Of a DNA stretch of 7,676 nt, positions 1-6,392 are shown piece after piece; position 1 is the stretch's first letter; every line of letters starts with the position of its first letter. The notes under the pieces were generated by a model. That model was not told where the DNA came from and did no database searches. It saw only the letters and a list, made by a program, of their open reading frames with translations. The stretch is from CAYJFX01 sp964370315 (lineage in GTDB: Bacteria > Spirochaetota > Spirochaetia > Treponematales > Treponemataceae). Made by a program: the position numbers and the translations under genes. The stretch lies in assembly GCA_964370315.1 (NCBI GenBank), contig CAYJIS010000063.1, forward strand, positions 1 to 7,676, in the 5' to 3' direction.

Positions 1-78
1 TTTTACTTTGATCCAAGTGGAGAAACAACTGATATCTTTTTACGACCATCAAGTTTTGTAAGACTCTATCCAAAATAA
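1..78 (+). CDS. 3' end of an unrecognised gene (partial)
   Basis: An open frame runs from the first base of the window to a TAA at 76-78. It gives 25 residues, beginning FYFDPSGETTD and ending FVRLYPK. The 5' part lies outside the window. A hairpin starts 7 bp after the stop codon, and the large minus-strand gene converges from the other side, so this position suits a real gene end. The tail (aromatic-Asp-Pro-Ser-Gly followed by a beta-like hydrophobic stretch) faintly recalls the C-termini of pseudopilin-like or other secreted beta-rich proteins, but that is only an impression. No function can be assigned from 25 residues. The frame could also be open by chance, although the terminator context argues against that. 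Confidence 0.5.
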   Translation, partial: FYFDPSGETTDIFLRPSSFVRLYPK

Positions 79-108
79 AAAAATAGGCTATAGCGTTAAC
101 TATAGCCT
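72..108 (-). terminator. Rho-independent terminator of the LRR/ankyrin lipoprotein gene, possibly shared by the convergent gene
   Basis: There is a 9-bp perfect stem, AGGCTATAG (85-93) with CTATAGCCT (100-108), around a 6-nt loop. Read on the minus strand it is followed directly by ATTTTTTTATTTT, a classic U-tract, and it lies 30 bp beyond the lipoprotein stop codon. On the plus strand the nearest T-run (121-128) is 12 nt past the stem, so termination of the left-edge gene here would be weaker. Confidence 0.75.
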
Positions 109-138
109 TAAACTAAACGGTTTTTTTTCTGGAATATC

Positions 139-3100
139 TTATCGTATCCACTCTATATCATTTTGATGTATATAACCTTCTCCATGGGTATCTGATTTCA
201 TTAAGTACCAAATATTGTTATCGTCAAACTCGTATATATAAAACTCTTGGAGTAAGGTATCGCCCTTAGACAATGTTGCAATGATCCTCGCACTCTTAGA
301 TGCGCCGTTTCTAAATGAAGCACTGTCATTTATTACTCGGTATGATTGAAACTTACTTTCATCATATGTTGGTGAGCTTCGTAGTATGGCAAGCATTTTT
401 TCATTGCCGTAGGCTTCTTCTAGGGCGCCACCAGGGGATTCTCCTTGCCCTCCGTGCACATCGGCGCCAGCATCTACCAGTATTTTAACTGATTCTAAGT
501 TAGCGTCCTCAGCTGCATTCTGTAGAGCTGAAATACCTGAATATCCTGTTTCTGCATTTACATCTGCACCGTTTTGTATGAGATAGCTAAGCACCTCTGG
601 CTCATTTGATGCAATCATTAAGGGGGTCAATCCTCTTCGCGTTTGTTTATTTACATCAGCACCTGCTTCTACTAAAAGTGTTATTACATCAAGATTGTCT
701 TTACTTTCAGATGCATAGTGTAGGGCGGTGTATAGGAGACTTCCCTGTGCACCATAATCACTACCAAGATTAAGAAGTGTTTTTGCAATTTCGGTATAAC
801 CATATTCTGCTGCTATCATTAAGGGGGTGTAAAGTGCTATATCATAGCTATCAATGCCATATGACACAAGCTCTTTTAGATGCTCATAATGATTTTTATC
901 CTGAAAGTATGCTAGGCGATTTCTTTGTAAAGTTCTTTTGTTTTTTTCGATTACAGCTAAGACTTCTTTAATGTTCTCTTCTTTAGTTTTTATATAAGAC
1001 TCTGTATTTAGTTCATTGTAGGCATAATTAAATATACCATCATTTCTTACATTTATTTGTATAGAAACCTTATCACCCCTCAATGCTTTTAAGGTTTCTG
1101 ATGGAGCGGTGTTTTCAATTTTTGATCCAACAACCGAAAAACTTTCTAAGGCCGTCATGCTCGTTATGTCATGTATATTACTAAGCGAACCATATGTAAT
1201 GTCCCCAGGTCCAGTTCCTCTGCTACTGCTCCAATTGTATATTTTAAGTTCTACCAAAGGAAGTTTTGAAAAAACTTCAAGTGACTCAATTCGGTGTGCA
1301 CTAATCCATAAGCGTCTTAAATTATGAAAATACTGTAAATCTTCTATTGTGGTAATATCATCATCATGAATACCCGAAAATAGATTGAATGCACTTATAC
1401 TCAATACATCGCTGTACATAATAGGGTCTTCTGCTATATCTAATAGTTTTCTAACATGAGCTTCGATTGTAGAATCCTTAAATTGCATTTCAAAGTCTTT
1501 TTCTTTTGTAACGCTATAAGGCACAAAGTTCTTTGTTTCTAGTTCAATAGCTTCATCTGTTGGAATAGCATAATAAACTTTAACAGTATTAGGAAGAACC
1601 TTTAGATCTTCAGTCGGGTCATACCAATTGCTTTTATTTACATGTACTTCTTGTAGCGACTTTAGATTCGAAAGAGGACTATAATCATTTATCCTTGCTG
1701 TAATGTATAGATTTTCTAAGTTAACAAGCTTAGATACGCTTGCAATATTTTCTGCTTTTACCATTGAAAGAGTGAGACTTTCTAAGCCTGTCATTTTTTC
1801 AAGTGGGCTAAGGTCTTCTAAATCCCCTAGAGCACCATCGTTCATTTTAGAATACTCGTTAAAAATATGTAATTGTTTTAAAGGTAGATCTACAAGTGGT
1901 GATATATCTGTTATTTCACTTGAGCGAAGCCATACGTTTTCAAGGTTTGTAAACAGCGCTAAATCTTCGATGTCTGTAATATTAAAACTAGTGATTGTAT
2001 CGTCAGTTAAGCTTAATGATGTAATTTTATGCAAGTCTGATGATGTAATAGGGCCTTGTATATCTTCAAGAAGGCTTCGTATCTTTTTTTCAATTGTCGC
2101 AGAATGCCATTCAATTTCATAATTTATATTTTTTAATATGTCTTTTTGTGTTTGATCTAAATTATTATTATATAATCTAAGACGCCTTAAATATGACACA
2201 TTTTTTACAGAACTAATATTGTCTATGTTATTGTACTGCGCATAGAATGTTTCGAGTTTAGTTAGCTCTTTTATTACAGAAATATCTTGTACCGTATTGT
2301 GTGCAATATTTAAATGCTTTATCATCGAAGCATTCTCTAGAGGCGAAATATCGTCAATAGCATTATTTCCTATGTGTAATGTTTCTAATTTTTTTAAACG
2401 AGATAGCGCATTAATATCTGATATTTCATTGTTCGAAAGGCTCAGTTTTTCTATATTAGTAAGGCGTGAAAGTGTTGATATTCCTCTAATAGTATTATGG
2501 TCAAGGTATAATTCTTGTAAATTGGGGCAGTTACTTAGGGAGCTAATATCTGTAATAGAATTGTTTCGTGCATCTAAGTAAACAAGATTCTTAAATCCAG
2601 ATAGAGGTGAAATATCGCTTATGTCTGTGTTTTGAATTACCAGTTTTTTTATGTTTGTTAAATTTGCTATAACAGAAAGGGAAGGCAATGACACCCCAGG
2701 TACGTATAATTCTTCTAAATTACCTAATGAAGAAAAAACAAAGAGAGAGGAATCTGATTTAGTACTCAGTGCATTTGCTGCAAAAAGTGTTGTTAGGTTT
2801 TCAAATTCTTTAAGGTCTTCTAGGCTTAAGGCATTGATATTACTAATGTCGAGCACTTTAACACGCAGTATATCACTTTTATAAATTGGCTCTCCTATTT
2901 TTATAGGATCTTCTACTAAACTAAATAAAATTGAAACCCTATCTTTAAAAGCTTGATCCTTCCATTCAACTATATAATCGTCTTCGATTTCTATTTCTTG
3001 TTCGCTTACTTCAAACCTAAGGCTTTTGTTATGATATGTGGGAAGTGAAAAAACCGATGTGTATTCATCAACGTTTCTTTGTTTGCTTTCATCATTAATT

Positions 3101-4020
3101 AGTATGTGAATATCACTTGGGCTTGCAATTTCTGTAAGTGGGAATCTATAGTCTGATGTATATATTTTCTTAATATTGGTTAAATATTGTAATGTTCCCC
3201 TGCTAAAGCTGTTTGTGCCGGTTAAATCGAGCTCTTCTAACGACGTTAAGGGGATAAGGTTACTAATATCCAGTTCATCCATAAATACATATATATTTCG
3301 TAGTGCGAGTTTTTTTAGAGTCGTAATTGACGAAAGAGGTTCTATGTTTTTGGCACTTCCTGTGTTTGGCCTATAATCAAAACTTGCATCATTATCTATG
3401 TGTAAATCTACCAGTGGTAACTGTGATAGTGGCCGTAAATCGCTGATCTTATAGCTAAATATAGATAGTGTTCTAAGATTAATAAAAAATTCTAAATCAG
3501 CTAAATTTTCAACATAGCCACCAAGTACGCCATCTCCCATCAAGTGTAGTTCTGTAATGGTAAGGATATCTGAAAAGTAAAGAGGGCCAGTCTTATTTGC
3601 GAGGGCCTTTCTGGCAGACGCTGCAATTATCATGTCATTCCATGGAATAATAAAGTCAGCTTGAATAGAAATATTTTCCTTGTTAATCCATCCTTCTTCA
3701 TAATCTTGCGTTCTAACATAGTACCATGAATCAAGGTCTTGCGTATCTGTGCTGCTTGGCTTATCTAATATTCGAAGTGCGTCAGTAATCTGTATTGTAT
3801 CGCTTGCGTATTCGTAATCACCATACGACATAGCAGGCCTTGAGCGCAAACGAATTGGTTTGGTTGTAAATGCAAAAAAAGTATTTTCACCCTCGTAAAG
3901 TTCATAATCATCTGTAATGCTTGATAGAATTTTTGTTTCGTCTATTTGACTAGTGTTATCATTTTGGGAACACGATGATACTAAACATATTAAAAGAACT
4001 AATAAAAATTTAATTACCAT
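139..4020 (-). CDS. Very large predicted lipoprotein: SH3-like, leucine-rich repeats, ankyrin repeats, SH3-like
   Basis: The predicted protein has 1293 residues. The ATG at 4020 was chosen because GAGG lies 5 nt upstream (4026-4029) and the N-terminus MVIKFLLVLLICLVSSC is a lipoprotein signal with Cys17 as the lipid-modified residue. The protein would therefore be exported and membrane-anchored. In order I see: an SH3-like domain (about 45-120; LRSRP, a WYYV strand, EGWI); LRR module 1 (124-350); module 2 (351-635) with seven uninterrupted 22-residue SDS22/internalin-type repeats at 453-606; module 3 (636-843); module 4 (844 to about 990); a charged helical linker (about 1008-1045); ankyrin repeats (about 1045-1213; TPLMIAAEYG, GADVN); and a C-terminal SH3-like domain (about 1225-1293; SFRNGAS, ATLSKGD, GEGYI). 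LRR, ankyrin and SH3-like domains mostly bind proteins, peptides or cell-wall components, and no catalytic motif is visible. Treponema denticola LrrA is an LRR adhesin, so adhesion is one possibility. Others are periplasmic scaffolding or cell-wall binding. The frame is intact, with its own promoter and terminator. Architecture is secure; function is unknown. Confidence 0.93.
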   Translation of the reverse strand: MVIKFLLVLLICLVSSCSQNDNTSQIDETKILSSITDDYELYEGENTFFAFTTKPIRLRSRPAMSYGDYEYASDTIQITDALRILDKPSSTDTQDLDSWYYVRTQDYEEGWINKENISIQADFIIPWNDMIIAASARKALANKTGPLYFSDILTITELHLMGDGVLGGYVENLADLEFFINLRTLSIFSYKISDLRPLSQLPLVDLHIDNDASFDYRPNTGSAKNIEPLSSITTLKKLALRNIYVFMDELDISNLIPLTSLEELDLTGTNSFSRGTLQYLTNIKKIYTSDYRFPLTEIASPSDIHILINDESKQRNVDEYTSVFSLPTYHNKSLRFEVSEQEIEIEDDYIVEWKDQAFKDRVSILFSLVEDPIKIGEPIYKSDILRVKVLDISNINALSLEDLKEFENLTTLFAANALSTKSDSSLFVFSSLGNLEELYVPGVSLPSLSVIANLTNIKKLVIQNTDISDISPLSGFKNLVYLDARNNSITDISSLSNCPNLQELYLDHNTIRGISTLSRLTNIEKLSLSNNEISDINALSRLKKLETLHIGNNAIDDISPLENASMIKHLNIAHNTVQDISVIKELTKLETFYAQYNNIDNISSVKNVSYLRRLRLYNNNLDQTQKDILKNINYEIEWHSATIEKKIRSLLEDIQGPITSSDLHKITSLSLTDDTITSFNITDIEDLALFTNLENVWLRSSEITDISPLVDLPLKQLHIFNEYSKMNDGALGDLEDLSPLEKMTGLESLTLSMVKAENIASVSKLVNLENLYITARINDYSPLSNLKSLQEVHVNKSNWYDPTEDLKVLPNTVKVYYAIPTDEAIELETKNFVPYSVTKEKDFEMQFKDSTIEAHVRKLLDIAEDPIMYSDVLSISAFNLFSGIHDDDITTIEDLQYFHNLRRLWISAHRIESLEVFSKLPLVELKIYNWSSSRGTGPGDITYGSLSNIHDITSMTALESFSVVGSKIENTAPSETLKALRGDKVSIQINVRNDGIFNYAYNELNTESYIKTKEENIKEVLAVIEKNKRTLQRNRLAYFQDKNHYEHLKELVSYGIDSYDIALYTPLMIAAEYGYTEIAKTLLNLGSDYGAQGSLLYTALHYASESKDNLDVITLLVEAGADVNKQTRRGLTPLMIASNEPEVLSYLIQNGADVNAETGYSGISALQNAAEDANLESVKILVDAGADVHGGQGESPGGALEEAYGNEKMLAILRSSPTYDESKFQSYRVINDSASFRNGASKSARIIATLSKGDTLLQEFYIYEFDDNNIWYLMKSDTHGEGYIHQNDIEWIR
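382..888 (-). repeat. Ankyrin repeat block (residues about 1045-1213)
   Basis: About five ankyrin repeats follow a charged helical linker. The hallmarks are TPLMIAAEYGYTEIAKTLL, TALHYASES with VITLLVEAGADVN, TPLMIASNEPEVLSYLIQNG with ADVN, and SALQNAAED with VKILVDAGADV. The first unit (about 1045-1062) and last unit (about 1195-1213) look degenerate and probably act as caps. Ankyrin repeats bind protein partners. Because the chain carries a lipoprotein signal, the block should lie in the periplasm or outside the cell rather than in the cytoplasm; periplasmic ankyrin proteins are known, for example AnkB of Pseudomonas aeruginosa. Confidence 0.9.
1051..3651 (-). repeat. Four diverged, separately capped LRR modules
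   Basis: This part of the lipoprotein contains four related units, starting near residues 124, 351, 636 and 844. Each opens with a helical cap and leads into strands of LxxLxIS type. The caps begin IPWND, VEWKDQAFKDRV, IEWHSATIEKKIRSL and MQFKDSTIEAHVRKLL, and each is followed by a P-I/L-x-x-SD-L/I motif (for example PITSSDL and PIMYSDVL). Modules 1, 3 and 4 also share a 'PLSxLPLVxLxIxN' type block followed by a Gly/Ser-rich loop and a second 'I-x-PLS' strand. Spacing between caps is about 226, 285 and 210 residues. This cap motif is familiar at the start of internalin-like bacterial LRR domains; four copies in one chain suggest internal duplication followed by divergence. Confidence 0.75.
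2137..2664 (-). repeat. Tandem 22-residue SDS22/internalin-type leucine-rich repeats (residues 453-628)
   Basis: Seven consecutive repeats of exactly 22 residues occupy residues 453-606, and an eighth, degenerate repeat follows at 607-628. The pattern is N-L-x-x-L-x-x-L-x-L-x-x-N-x-I-x-D-I-S-x-L-S, for example NLVYLDARNNSITDIS and NIEKLSLSNNEISDIN. The repeats sit within module 2 and are the most regular part of the protein. DNA identity between units is low, so the array is old rather than recently expanded. Confidence 0.9.
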
Positions 4021-4039
4021 AATAACCTCGCTACTTAGT

Positions 4040-4068
4040 AGTATACTCAAAATACGTTTTGTTTTCAA
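4040..4068 (-). promoter_or_regulatory. Sigma70-type promoter of the lipoprotein gene
   Basis: On the minus strand, TTGAAA (4063-4068) and TATACT (4040-4045) are separated by exactly 17 bp (4046-4062). The -10 box ends 19 bp upstream of the ATG, so the leader would be only about 12 nt. The ribosome binding site GAGG (4026-4029) lies within or at the start of that short leader. Confidence 0.7.
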
Positions 4069-4085
4069 TACTACAATAAAACGTA
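4053..4085. promoter_or_regulatory. Inverted repeat overlapping the lipoprotein promoter (candidate operator)
   Basis: TACGTTTT (4053-4060) and AAAACGTA (4078-4085) form perfect 8-bp arms around a 17-bp spacer. The left arm lies in the -10/-35 spacer of the minus-strand promoter, and the -35 box lies between the arms. The arm centres are 25 bp apart, which is compatible with a dimeric regulator bridging two or more helical turns. An 8-bp match in AT-rich DNA could be chance. Confidence 0.3.
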
Positions 4086-4095
4086 CTAGAACCCC

Positions 4096-4124
4096 TTGAA
4101 ACATTTTTACTTTTTCTATATAAT
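4096..4124 (+). promoter_or_regulatory. Sigma70-type promoter of the EF-G1 gene
   Basis: TTGAAA (4096-4101) and a perfect TATAAT (4119-4124) are separated by 17 bp, giving an expected start near 4131 and a leader of about 58 nt. A second TATAAT lies at 4134-4139 but has only a poor -35 region (TTTTTC, 4111-4116), so it may be a minor start or chance. The strong consensus suits a highly expressed translation factor. Confidence 0.75.
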
Positions 4125-4188
4125 TCAGTCTACTATAATTTTGAAAGTATTGCATTCAGTGCAAATTTATACTAGAGAGGTACATACA

Positions 4189-6276
4189 ATGAGTTTTGAT
4201 ATTTCTAAAATGAGGAATATCGGTATTAGCGCCCACATTGACTCAGGTAAAACAACACTATCTGAGCGTATTTTGTTTTATTGTGACAAAATTCACGCCA
4301 TCCACGAAGTACGTGGTAAAGACGGCGTCGGTGCTGTTATGGATAACATGGAACTTGAAAGAGAACGTGGAATTACAATCCAATCTGCTGCAACACAAGT
4401 TAAGTGGAAAGACACAACTATCAACGTTATTGATACACCAGGACACGTAGACTTCACTGTTGAAGTAGAACGATCTTTGCGTGTTTTAGACGGAGCTATT
4501 TTGGTTCTCTGTTCAGTTGGTGGTGTGCAATCACAATCAATTACTGTAGACAGACAGCTAAAAAGATATCATGTTCCACGCGTAGCATTTGTTAACAAAT
4601 GTGATAGAACTGGAGCAAACCCATTTAAAGTGCGAATGCAACTTCGAGAAAAATTGGGACTAAATGCATATATGATGCAAATTCCAATTGGGCTAGAAGA
4701 CAAATTAGAAGGTGTAGTTGACCTTGTAACTATGAAGGCTGTTTATTTTGAAGGTCCTAATGGTGAAGAATTACGCTATGCAGAAATCCCTGCTCACTTA
4801 CAAGCAGAAGCTGAAAAATACAGAGAAGAAATGCTCGAAGCAGCTTCAATGTTTGATGATGAATTAATGGAAGCAGTACTCGAAGGCACAGAAACAGAAG
4901 ACATGATTAACCGAGCTATTAGAACTGGTACTCTTGCAGAACAATTCGTAGGTGTATTCCTTGGATCTGCTTATAAAAATAAGGGTATCCAACCTCTTCT
5001 TAACGCTGTTGAAAGTTTCCTTCCTGATCCATCAGAAGTAAAAAATACTGCTTTAGATTTAGATAATAATGAAGCTCCTGTAGAACTTTCTTGCGAAGAA
5101 AATGCTCCATGTGTTTCATTAGGTTTCAAACTAGAAGATGGACAATATGGTCAGTTAACCTATGTTCGTGTATACCAAGGTACTCTTAAAAAGGGTGGAG
5201 AATTATATAATACTCGCTCTCGTAAAAAGTTCAAGGTTGGACGATTAGTTCGTATGAACTCAGCAACTATGGAAGACATCACAGAAGGTGTACCTGGTGA
5301 CATTGTAGCACTTTTTGGTGTTGAATGTGCTTCTGGTGATACATTCTGTCATCCAAGCTTAAACCTTGCTATGACTTCTATGTTCGTTCCAGAACCTGTT
5401 ATTTCTTTGGCTATTAATCCTAAAGATAAAAAATCTGCAGACCAAATGGCAAAGGCACTTAATAGATTTACAAAAGAAGACCCAACATTCCAAACATTTG
5501 TTGACCCTGAATCAAATCAAACAATCATCAAAGGTATGGGTGAGCTTCACTTAGAAGTGTATATTGAACGTATGAAGCGTGAATATAAATGTGAAGTAGA
5601 AACTGGTATGCCACAAGTTGCTTACCGTGAATCAATTACACAACAAGCTGACTTCAACTATACTCATAAAAAACAATCAGGTGGTTCTGGTCAATATGGA
5701 CGTGTTGCAGGATTTATTGAGCCAATCGAAGATAAAGATTATGAATTTGTTGATATGATCAAAGGTGGAGCTATCCCTGGTGAATATATTCAATCTTGTG
5801 ATAAAGGTTTCCGTCAAACATTATCAAAGGGTGCACTTATTGGATTCCCAATTGTTGGTGTAAAAGCAACAATTAATGATGGTCAATCTCACCCGGTTGA
5901 CTCTTCAGATATAGCATTCCAATTAGCTTCTATTGGTGGTTTCCGTGAAGCGTACATGAAAGCAAAGCCAGTAATTTTAGAGCCTGTTATGAAAGTATCA
6001 ATTGAAGGACCAACTGAATTTCAAGGAAATATTTTTGCCACAATTAATCAAAGACGTGGTATAATAGTATCATCTACAGAAGACGATAACTTCTGTCGAA
6101 TTGATTCAGAAGTACCACTTAGTGAAATGTTTGGATTTTCAACGATTCTCCGATCATTAACTCAGGGTAAAGCTGAGTTCTCAATGGAATTTGAAAAGTA
6201 CGGTAAAGTACCTGCAAGTATTTCTGAAGGTCTTATTAAAGCGTACGAAGAAAAACGACGTCAAGAGAACAAGTAA
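4189..6276 (+). CDS. fusA: Elongation factor G, spirochaete/mitochondrial EF-G1 type
   Basis: This is a complete 695-residue translational GTPase that drives translocation of tRNA and mRNA on the ribosome. The ATG at 4189 has AGAGAGG 8 nt upstream (4174-4180). All G motifs are present: AHIDSGKTT (15-23), RGIT (60-63), DTPGH (82-86), NKCD (136-139) and GSAYKNKG. Domains II to V follow, including FKLEDGQYGQLTY, GMGELHLEVY and THKKQSGGSGQYGR at the start of domain IV. The Cys in NKCD replaces the usual Met or Leu but occurs in Borrelia EF-G1, so it is a lineage mark rather than a defect. Spirochaetes commonly carry two EF-G paralogues. In Borrelia burgdorferi, EF-G1 was shown to translocate and EF-G2 to act in ribosome recycling. 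This protein resembles EF-G1, so translocation is expected and a separate recycling paralogue should exist elsewhere. Length is normal and the frame is intact. The symbol fusA is used in the broad sense. Confidence 0.97.
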   Translation: MSFDISKMRNIGISAHIDSGKTTLSERILFYCDKIHAIHEVRGKDGVGAVMDNMELERERGITIQSAATQVKWKDTTINVIDTPGHVDFTVEVERSLRVLDGAILVLCSVGGVQSQSITVDRQLKRYHVPRVAFVNKCDRTGANPFKVRMQLREKLGLNAYMMQIPIGLEDKLEGVVDLVTMKAVYFEGPNGEELRYAEIPAHLQAEAEKYREEMLEAASMFDDELMEAVLEGTETEDMINRAIRTGTLAEQFVGVFLGSAYKNKGIQPLLNAVESFLPDPSEVKNTALDLDNNEAPVELSCEENAPCVSLGFKLEDGQYGQLTYVRVYQGTLKKGGELYNTRSRKKFKVGRLVRMNSATMEDITEGVPGDIVALFGVECASGDTFCHPSLNLAMTSMFVPEPVISLAINPKDKKSADQMAKALNRFTKEDPTFQTFVDPESNQTIIKGMGELHLEVYIERMKREYKCEVETGMPQVAYRESITQQADFNYTHKKQSGGSGQYGRVAGFIEPIEDKDYEFVDMIKGGAIPGEYIQSCDKGFRQTLSKGALIGFPIVGVKATINDGQSHPVDSSDIAFQLASIGGFREAYMKAKPVILEPVMKVSIEGPTEFQGNIFATINQRRGIIVSSTEDDNFCRIDSEVPLSEMFGFSTILRSLTQGKAEFSMEFEKYGKVPASISEGLIKAYEEKRRQENK

Positions 6277-6283
6277 TTCGGAT

Positions 6284-6309
6284 AGTGTAAAGATTAACAT
6301 CTTTACACT
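6284..6309 (+). other. Strong RNA hairpin after EF-G1 without a U-tract
   Basis: AGTGTAAAGAT (6284-6294) pairs perfectly with ATCTTTACACT (6299-6309) around the tetraloop TAAC, starting 7 nt after the EF-G1 stop codon. It is followed by TACGGTTTTCACGG, which is not a proper U-tract. It may attenuate, stabilise the EF-G1 mRNA 3' end, or mark a processing site that sets the expression ratio between EF-G1 and the downstream gene. A second, imperfect stem (TTACG-x-TTTTC with GAAA-xx-CGTAA, 6309-6341) follows. Confidence 0.6.
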
Positions 6310-6382
6310 TACGGTTTTCACGGTAAATATGAAAGTCGTAAAATGGTGACATTATGTCGCATCGCTGAGGCGAACTTTTATT

Positions 6383-6387
6383 GGAGG
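6383..6387 (+). promoter_or_regulatory. Ribosome binding site that fixes the start of the P-loop protein
   Basis: GGAGG lies 5 nt before the ATG at 6393. An in-frame TTG at 6381 would place the start codon next to this site with no Shine-Dalgarno of its own, so ATG 6393 is preferred. Confidence 0.85.
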
Positions 6388-6392
6388 ATACT

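Noticed and set aside
2137..2664. The regular 66-bp periodicity, considered as a CRISPR or DNA tandem repeat
   Set aside because: The periodicity is at protein level (22-residue LRRs). The DNA units differ substantially and there are no identical repeats with unique spacers.
777..3376. Several plus-strand open frames of 64-139 codons (777-971, 1109-1327, 1703-2122, 2297-2581, 2651-2884, 3176-3376)
   Set aside because: All lie antisense to the lipoprotein gene, have no recognisable domains, and arise from the Leu/Ser-rich repeat coding on the other strand.
4021..4155. A 45-residue N-terminal extension of the lipoprotein reading frame, starting upstream at 4155
   Set aside because: It would bury the lipoprotein signal, run through both promoters, and lacks a ribosome binding site. 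The ATG at 4020 has GAGG 5 nt upstream and starts a perfect lipoprotein signal.
4096..4188. A 31-residue N-terminal extension of EF-G1 from a TTG at 4096
   Set aside because: The TTG is part of the -35 box TTGAAA and lies upstream of the predicted transcript start. The extension has no counterpart in EF-G, and ATG 4189 has a good AGAGAGG site.
4238..4450. Short frames overlapping EF-G1 (4238-4450 plus, 4258-4446 minus) and the P-loop gene (6848-7036 minus)
   Set aside because: They are out-of-frame shadows of well-supported genes, with no ribosome binding site or recognisable product.
6302..6329. A possible promoter for the P-loop gene, TTTACA (6302-6307) with TAAATA (6324-6329)
   Set aside because: The -10 matches the consensus at only three of six positions, the spacing is 16 bp, and the -35 falls inside the right arm of the hairpin. 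It is too weak to annotate.
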